Source of the DNA: Neospora caninum Liverpool
Taxonomy: Eukaryota; Apicomplexa; Conoidasida; Eucoccidiorida; Sarcocystidae
DNA: 64,000 nt
Assembly: GCF_000208865.1 (NCBI RefSeq)
Contig: NC_018398.1
Location: 6,117,473 to 6,181,472 of the forward strand
Direction: 5' to 3'
Shown: piece by piece, positions 56,871 to 64,000 of the stretch
How positions within the stretch are numbered: position 1 is the first letter of the stretch
Layout: each line of letters opens with the position of its first letter
Program-made: the position numbers and the translations under genes
The notes under the pieces: model-generated
Seen by the model: only the letters and a program-made list of their open reading frames with translations
Databases searched by the model: none
What the model was told of the DNA's origin: nothing

Positions 56871-58092
56871 GCCGGGGGAGGGTTTTTTTTTGCGGGGTCG
56901 GCTGATATAGCGGGCGTGGATGGCCTCTCGGGAGGAGATGGGAACTCGACCTCGCGGGTTCGCTCGAGGAGAAGACCGCGGTAGCGGGCGTGGCGCTCCG
57001 GCGTTTGCGAATTCTAAACGCAAAGCTTGGGAAGCACGCATGCTTTTGGAGTTTGCGGGATGTCGCTAAGCTCCGAGACAGTCGGAGAGTGAAAAGATGT
57101 GGGAGAGATGTGTGTCGAGGGGAATCGAGCCTCATTCGAAGAACAGGGGGAAACGGCCGTAGAGCCGCACACAGACAGGGAAGTCGGAGTCGACTCCAGG
57201 CACGATGCAAGGCGCTCAGGGTTCGCACTGGGAACAGAAACGTCTTTTTGCTGCTTTATTCGACGAGGGGAGGCAGAGGAAAAGTAACGCTATCGCCCCT
57301 CCGTTGGCCGAGGGAGGGCTGACGAGAGACTTCAAAAGGGAAGAACAGGAGCCCGAGAGACGCAGGGACTAAGACCGGCGGGGCGGCTCAGGAGCCGCGT
57401 ATTTTTTTATCGTCTCGTGCAGGAGAGACAAGATTTTTTGAGGCGAGAGAACGGGAACAAGCAAGAGGGATTTCGCAAGGGAACTGAAGGTGAAACGCGT
57501 CGTGGGGTTTGACTTCTTAGACGCGCGTCTCGGTGCGATTTTTTCCATGATTGTCTGTGCCGACCGCGGAGGCGGGAGTCCCTTCGGGTTTGCAGGGCAC
57601 CGGGGGTCGGCGGCCGGTATCTGTGCGTGTGTTGCAACTCAGTGAGAGCAACATCGCTGATTTTTTGTAAAGATGACGGTTTTGGTTTAAGGGAAGGAGA
57701 CACACCACGCGTGTGCTCGCCCCAGCGAGGGACACAGATTGGCATTTTTTCCCTAGCCTCTCAACTCGGGGTCTCCATCAGAGGCTCTCGGAAGAAGCGG
57801 TGTGCTCCACAGGCTGTCCCCATTCACAGAAAAGCCTATCAGTTTATATGAATGTGTAGAGCTATACTACCTATGTATATACAGTACAGAAGACATTTCA
57901 TGTGTTTCAATCGGTCGCGGTGTTGCATGCCAGCGCGAGGAAAGCGCAAGTTCAGACTAGGAAATAGCCCGGGTCGCCTTGCTTTGCTCGAACACGAATC
58001 GGGATCAGCTACAAATTGCGGATCCCACAGTTTAATTAACAAATCCACTGAGATGCGTGCATGTGTTTAAACGTATAGATGCATTTGTAAAA

Positions 58093-58112
58093 CATATATA
58101 TATATATATATA
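58093..58112. repeat. (TA)n microsatellite
   Basis: About 9-10 TA units in intergenic DNA. Confidence 0.85.
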
Positions 58113-58353
58113 GGGAGGGGTTTGCCGTAGCTACAGCCTGTGGACAGGTTCCCTGTGCAGCGGGAAATTTGACTTGCAACAAGAGATGGATTTCATGTGG
58201 AGCGAGACTATTTGGTTTTTCGCAGGCTCTGGGCCTGGAATATAACCGATGTGGGCTAACCTTAAAGTAGTGGGATATTGAAATCCAACACTTTTAGCTG
58301 TCTTACGCAGTCCAGTGCGGTGGCGGTGTACAGCAATCAGAAAGAACTTGTGG

Positions 58354-58381
58354 TTGTCTGTATCTCATAACTGGAGTCATG
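58354..58381. pseudogene. Very short cox1-like NUMT fragment
   Basis: CTGTATCTCATAACTGGAGT on the plus strand matches the start of the cox1 block seen at 27650 and 32390 (coding for LYLITGV), with similarity ending at GTCAT. It is short, so chance cannot be excluded on its own. Confidence 0.5.
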
Positions 58382-60199
58382 TTGGCCAACATTTGTATGC
58401 AAGCTGTACGAATATCATGGTCTCAGCTAGTTATTGAGAGACAGACTCACGAGCCAAAAACGCTACCTTCGTAATCTCACTGGTTTGCGATAGAACCATA
58501 ACACCATGAAATTTACACAGTCCAGCCTCTTGTTTCGATTTCGTACCCCCTGTGTCGTTGTAGCACCTATTCCGTGTAAATACAGGTTCTTTCACCTTTC
58601 TCAAGTATCTGGTCTGTTTACACCGACATCCGCGCGCAGCAGAGGGCCGTTCAATCTGCCTCAAGAAAGCATGGCGCTTTCGTCACGACTACAAGAAGAG
58701 CTCTGTGTCACGTTCCGAGCTCTCGGGCTGTGAAGATGCTTCTTCCACGGGGGGTTCCCGGAAGTCTGAGTCTCGCGCGTTTGACTGACGCTCTCCGCTG
58801 CTATATATCCGGTCCTCGAGGAACCAATCACTGACGGAGTGAACGCGAGAGAGAGACACACGAGTGAATGGCCTTCGGCAGGCGTCCGGTCCTCGCACGC
58901 GGCTACTCCAGACCTCCTCTACGGAGACACTGGAGAAGGGACAGGAGCTCGGAGGAGAATGCGGGAAATCGGGGAGCCTTCTTGGCCACGCACGTTTCGC
59001 TGTGCGACTCGGTGCGCTCAGCGAGGTCGACACCTTCTGCTGAAGTGTCGGAGACGCCTGGGTTGCGGGTTCTCTGCAAAATTGCGGCGGTACCGCATCC
59101 GCTGCGCGGCAAAAGAAAAGCACCAAAGGTCTGTCTAGGAAGTTTTCAATTCAAACGGCTATGATCCTTGGTTTGCATGTCCACCGCCGCGAAGGATTTA
59201 CTCTTTGACCAGACCACGCCGCGGCAAAAGACGTGTGCTCTGCTCTTTGGAGGGGGGCTGGGAGAGAGGCGAAAGAGGCAAAGCGACAAGCTGGGCACCG
59301 TCCTGGGCACGCGAGCAAACTTCTTCAGATGTTTGTCGTAGCCAAGTGTGCCTTTTCGTGCGTCTTGCTTCGGAGTTTTCGCGCGAACCCCCTCGGCGCG
59401 AGGGCGAACAACGAAGAAACCTTTTCTCCCGGCGTTCTGCAGCCGTCGGCTGAGCGGCAAACGCCGCGAAATTCCACGCAATCGACCGTCCGCACTTTGC
59501 GATTTTCCCAACCCATATATAGCTGTATGCACACTTCACGCTTGGTGTCTTGTCTGCGGGTGTTTGCGAGAAAAGGGAAACTTTGCTTCGTCTCTTCCCC
59601 ATTCAGTCTGGCCGCTCTTTTCATTTTCGCCTCGAGCGGCGTCCACATCGCCCGTTTCGCCAGCTGTTCGTCCGTCGTGTCGCGTGGCTGCCGACGCCGA
59701 GCGTTGTAGTGTCTCGCCACAAACACCGGATCTCTGCAGGCGCGGTTTCCTCGTCTACTCTGTCCAACCTAAATTTTCCATCTTCCTCCTGGCCTTTCTG
59801 CCTTTGCGAGTTTCCCGTCCGTTCCGTCGCTCTTCCAGAATTCCGCAGCCGATCACTGCGAACCGCACATGTTTTGGTACCTACAAGGGGAGCGGCGGTT
59901 TCGTGTGCGGCGCATTCTGAACTCTGAGACTCCGACGTACGGAGCGGCATCCAGGCTTGGAGGCGAAAACCCAGCAGTTCAGAACAGAGCCGCGAGAGCC
60001 AACCCAGGATTGAAGCCACGCCACGGAGGCGACCGAGGAGTGCTAAAAAACGAGATGTGTGTGGTTCCTTTGAAAAAGCCCTTCTCTTTGTGTTTAAAAA
60101 AACACAGCGGGGCTGAACAATAGGCGATGCAGCTGGTGGTCTCCTCCGACTTTTCCCCCACCTTTCCTTTATGCGTCGAGGATAAAAAAGTGGTGAAAG

Positions 60200-63100
60200 A
60201 TGGAGAACAAACCAGTGGAACGAAATCCTCCGGAGGGATGTGCGCGACGAGCGACTTCGTCCCGTCCACTCTGCTCCTCTTCCTTTTCTCATTCGCCGCT
60301 TTTAGGTCGCGACGCCCGACCTGGAACGACGCTCTCTGGCGTATGGACAGTGAGAGGCCTCGAGCCTGGCTTCCACCAAACAGAGCCGCCTGGCAGCCGG
60401 TGTCTCTCTCCTGCGTTTCCTCCCTCTCCCGTGTCTTTTGCGACCCGCCCAGCGAGCGAGCTACCGCCCAACACGCAGGCGTCCCTGGCGCAAAGAGAGC
60501 CTTCCAGCAGTCTGGCGGCGCCGAAGCTGCGGTTGGAGCCTGCCAAGCCTTGGGCGAGATTCCAGCGAAGCAAAATTGAGAGGACAGATGGAAGCAAGGC
60601 GACGGAGGAAACGAGGCACACGCGTGAACCGGACGGCCCCAAAACGAGAAATCCCAGCTTCCCCCCTCACTTGTCGTCGCCATCTTCGTTTTCTTCGATC
60701 CACGAAAAGGCAAGACTGCTGCCGCGAGAACGCACGCAACCTCTCTCGACTAACGCTGCTTCAACGAACCAGAGTTCATCGCGCCTCACAGAGGGTTTTC
60801 CGCTTCAAAGGCCTCCTTCGGGTCCGCTGCCGCGGGGTCCGGCACCCGCAGCTTCTTCCGTTTCTTTCACGGCGCTTTCAGAAGGATGTTTTTCGCGAGA
60901 AAGGCCCGCTGGTCTCCCTCCATCGGCGTCTGGGTCAAATTCACTGCCTCAGCAGCACCTGTCTTCTCACGCATCCCGTGTGCAATGGCGCGCGGGTGTC
61001 TGTACAGCTCCGGGAGTCTGTACAGCTCCGGGAGTCTGTACACCTCACCGTGTGACTGGTAGAGAGGCAGCAGGCCGAGAAGCGATCCACTCTTGCGTTC
61101 CGTCGAACGCGGCGGAGAATGACGCAGCGCGCCTTGTCGCGAACGCGAGAGAGCTACAGGGGAAGAAGGACGATGAACGCCCCGCACGGCCGAGTCTTGG
61201 GCTGACGCAAGCAGCGCCGGAAACCGGAAGAAGCGAGAAACCGTCTGGGGCTGGCGGGCTGCGGCAGATGATGCAGCGACAAGTTCGTCCCTCCCTTTCC
61301 TCTGGTTTTCGGTCTGCTTCGGCTTCCTTCCCTGCTCGGTCTGTCGCTGCCTCGTCGCCCACGTCAGCCTCTTCTTTGTCTGCTTCCCTTCGCTGTCCCG
61401 CCTCCTTTCCTTCCACCGCTACCCCGCCTCAGCCCCGGAGTGGTGACCGTGCCTGTGGAAATCTGCGTGTCCTTCCACACGCCGACATGAAGGCGTTGAG
61501 CCCCCGTGCGTCTCACGACCCTCTTCCGGTGTCTGCCGCGGACGGGGAACAGCGACCGCCTACCGCGATTCCTCGCTCTTTCTCTCCTCGTTCTTCCTCG
61601 TTTGCAGCTTCGTCTGGTGCTCCGCGTGCGCAGCCCTCTCCGGCCCCGTGTGCGTCTGCGTCGTCGTGGCCGCCTGCGTCGACGCCCTCGTCTGATTCTT
61701 TTATTTCTTCTTTCGCGCACCCGACGTCTTCCTCTTTGCACTCCTTGCGCTCTGCTCTCTCCTTCTCTTCCGCGGCGAGCGTCCCCGAAACCGCAATCGC
61801 TGTTTCTCGCAGCGTACCCGTTTCGCGTTGCGATGAGTCTTCCGTGGGTCGGGAGAAACCGGCCTCCGTCTTTTGCGGCTCTGCCTTGGCTTCTGTGCCT
61901 GGAGCTCCTCGCGATCTCCCCCAACGCCAGTTGCCTGCCACGCCTTCGCCGTCAAATCTTTCTTCGTCTCTTCCTGCTTCGTCTCCGCCTGCTTCGTCCC
62001 TTCCTGCTTCGTCTCTTCCTGCTTCGTCTCTTCCTTCGTCTAGACTGCCTTCGTCTTCGTTCGCTTCTTCGTCTCTCAGCGCCGCGAAGGATTCCGCGCC
62101 GCTCAAGTCGACCTTCGCTCCCAGTCGTTCGAGGCCTGCTCCTAATACCTCTCCCCCTTCTGTCGCGTGCGCGTCTCTCTGTTCTTCTTCGTTTTCGTCG
62201 TCTCTTCAGTCCACCCAAGAAAGGCCGCCCGCGAATTCTTCCTGTCATCTCTGGCCCTCAACGCCCGCTGGCGTCCCGCCTTCTTCAGCGCCTTCGTCTT
62301 CTCTCTCCTCGACGCCTGGCTCTGTGGGCGGACATGCGTTTCTGAGCCGCCACGCCCTCAGCGAGAGCGATCACGCGAAGAAAGTGAACGGAGGGGAGGC
62401 CGAGAAGGGAGATACACGCGACGGACGAGACCAGCGAGGAAATGGGAGGCTGTTTATGTGCACCCGGGGACAGGCCGCCGACGTCGAGACGAGTCGAGAG
62501 AGATGGGAAGATACGGAAGGAGAGCGCCAAAGCGAAACTCTGGAGAAGTCCTCCCCTCTAGCTTCGCTATATGCGAACGCGAAGAGGAAGCGGGAGAAGG
62601 AAGAGAATGAGGAAGAGACGAGCCCGCGAACGGAAGAAAACAGACAAGAATCCGACACAGGGGAAACAATGGAAACCTGCGAAGCTGAGAAGCTGCTGCC
62701 TCCACACAGCAAGATTTTTGGACGACTCTCGGCCGAACAGCGGCGGGTTGTTCTTGCCCCTGCACATGCCAATCTGTGTGTCATTGCGGGCCCCGGATCC
62801 GGTAAGACCGAAGTCAGTCCCTCGTTTGCTTTCTTCCTGGCCTCAGACATTTCTCCTTTCCCCTTGTTTTCATCGTGTCCTGTACCTCGCCGTGCTTTCA
62901 CTTTTTTCCGCCTGTCCTATTTCTTCTCGCGTGTTCCGCCTTTTCTCACAAAGACTCCGGAGTCCCTTTCTTTTCCATCGCTCTCGACATGTCGCTTTCT
63001 GCCTCTGCCGTATGTGTGATCGTTTGCGTCGATCGTGGCTGTGTCTCTTCCGCTCTTTTACCTCTCGTTTTTCTCTTTTTTAACGGGTTCACCACCTACG

Positions 63101-64000
63101 TTGATCTCGCCTGCCTCAGAGATCCGAACTCGTGGAAACCCCTGAGCTTCTTCACAGCTCAAAAAAGTGCGATAGAAGCGCCATCGGCCTCGTCGAGGCT
63201 GTCCGTAGGCCTGGACCTAACCCCTCGCGCGGCGAGGCGCCTTTCCACGTCTCCCTCGGAGTCTCCCGTTTTCTCTTTTTGTCTGTGGAGCCGAAAAAAC
63301 TACGGAACCTTGCGCAAAGTCTTTCCTCTGTTGTTTTTGCACTTCCTTGTCGCTTTTCGGCTTTGTCACCCACTGTGTGTGTGTGTGTCCAGGGAAAACG
63401 ACCGCGATCACAGCTCGGATCATTCGTCTCCTTCTCGAAGGCGAGGGCCCCATCTTGGCGCTCACTTTCACGAAGCGCGGCGCCGAGGAGTTGCGAGAGC
63501 GCGTGCTGGACGGCCTGTCGTCGACTCTGGCGGAGATGCGAGCTTTGCGGGAAGCGCGAGACCCGTCCAGCTCAGACGCTCCGTCTCTCTCGAAGCGGAC
63601 TGCAGAGAAGCGGGCGAACCACGCCCAGCAGCAGAGCGGAGCGTCCATCTTCCACACGCCAATTCAAAGGACAAACGAAGGTTCAGCATTTCCACACGGT
63701 TTCCCTTCCTGCCGCGCGGCTTCGCCGTTCCCACCGGCTTGGCATTTGGCGAAACGCGACTCCTGGGCGCCTGTGGCGCGGTACGCTTCGTCGACTGCGC
63801 CGCCAGTCGCCTCGCCGTTTCCAGCGTCCGCTTCTTTCTCGGGAGTTTCGCCTCCCGCCGCCTCGGCTCTGCCTCTGTTTCACGACTTGGCCGAGCGCGT
63901 ATTTGTTGGAACTTTCCACAAATTCGGCAGTCTCGTGCTCCGCCGCTACGGGCGAGCCGTGGGCGTTCCGTCGTCCTTCCTGGTTGCCACCGGGAGTCGC
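60200..64000 (+). CDS. UvrD/REP-type SF1A DNA helicase, C-terminal part missing
   Basis: Exon 1 (60200-62801) encodes about 830 Ser/Pro-rich residues, an acidic/Lys segment (KRKREKEENEEE) and then IFGRLSAEQRRVVLAPAHAN, the Q-motif region. Exon 1 ends inside the Walker A box at GGA TCC G|GTAAGA. A 591-nt intron ends with a TG tract and TCCAG at 63392. Exon 2 (63393 to the window end) begins GGAAAACGACC, so splicing gives VIAGPGSG|KTTAITARII. Motif Ia follows as ILALTFTKRGAEELRERVL, and motif Ib/Ic as VFVGTFHKFGSLVLRRYG. These are the hallmarks of UvrD/PcrA/Srs2 helicases, 3'-5' translocases used in DNA repair and in clearing recombinase from DNA. Motifs II-VI lie beyond the window. The long N-terminal extension and the Ser/Pro inserts are unusual for the family. 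It could serve the nucleus or an organelle; no clear targeting signal is visible at MENKPVERNPPEG. Confidence 0.87.
61000..61050. repeat. 15-base tandem repeat encoding GVCTAP
   Basis: GGTGTCTGTACAGCTCCG / GGAGTCTGTACAGCTCCG / GGAGTCTGTACACCTCAC: three 18-base units in a row encode GVCTAPGVCTAPGVCTPH in the disordered N-terminal region of the helicase gene. Confidence 0.8.

Larger units (their letters stand above)
56871..60199. other. Intergenic, between two plus-strand genes
   Basis: 3' flank of the polo-box-like gene and upstream region of the helicase gene. It contains a TA microsatellite (58093-58112) and a 27-nt cox1-like fragment (58354-58381). The plus strand from about 59560 on is pyrimidine-rich, like a 5' leader. 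I see no supported gene. Confidence 0.4.

Noticed and set aside
62802..63019. Helicase frame continuing after GPGSGKTE to a stop at 63019
   Set aside because: The continuation is Phe/Ser-rich intron sequence without helicase motifs. The exon from 63393 carries motifs Ia and Ib in frame.

Overview
The window looks like nuclear DNA of a sarcocystid coccidian (the Toxoplasma / Neospora / Hammondia group). Four things point there. The DNA is moderately GC-rich with long intergenic stretches. The genes contain introns with GT-AG borders and encode proteins rich in Ser/Pro/Arg/Ala low-complexity sequence. TA and TATG microsatellites next to TGCATGC motifs are frequent. Small nuclear copies of the apicomplexan mitochondrial cox1 gene are present. 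I cannot fix the genus or species from the sequence alone.

I support eleven protein genes. From left to right they are: a RING-type E3 ligase running off the left edge (minus); a secreted GDA1/CD39 nucleoside phosphatase (plus); a coiled-coil protein of unknown function (minus); a small three-exon protein of unknown function (minus); a mitochondrial FAM210/DUF1279 protein (plus); a ZNHIT1-like HIT zinc-finger protein (minus); an IFRD-family protein (minus); a secreted protein made of 16 cysteine repeats (minus); PIG-U of the GPI transamidase, resolved into ten exons (minus); a 2,393-residue protein with a C-terminal polo-box-like module and no visible kinase (plus); and a UvrD/REP-type DNA helicase running off the right edge (plus). 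Exon borders were set by hand from GT/AG signals, phase agreement and known family sequence. No transcript data were available.

The genes do not form an operon or an obvious pathway; they are the usual eukaryotic mix. Orientation gives three divergent pairs that probably share promoter regions: RING/phosphatase, small protein/FAM210 and PIG-U/polo-box protein. It also gives convergent 3' ends for phosphatase/coiled-coil and for FAM210/ZNHIT1. Several introns are only about 84-160 nt, so long open frames run across them and hide the true gene structure.

The strongest lead for new biology is the giant polo-box-like protein without a kinase domain. Next are the 16-unit cysteine-repeat secreted protein and the in-frame 90-nt intron that would otherwise split the ZNHIT1 zinc finger.
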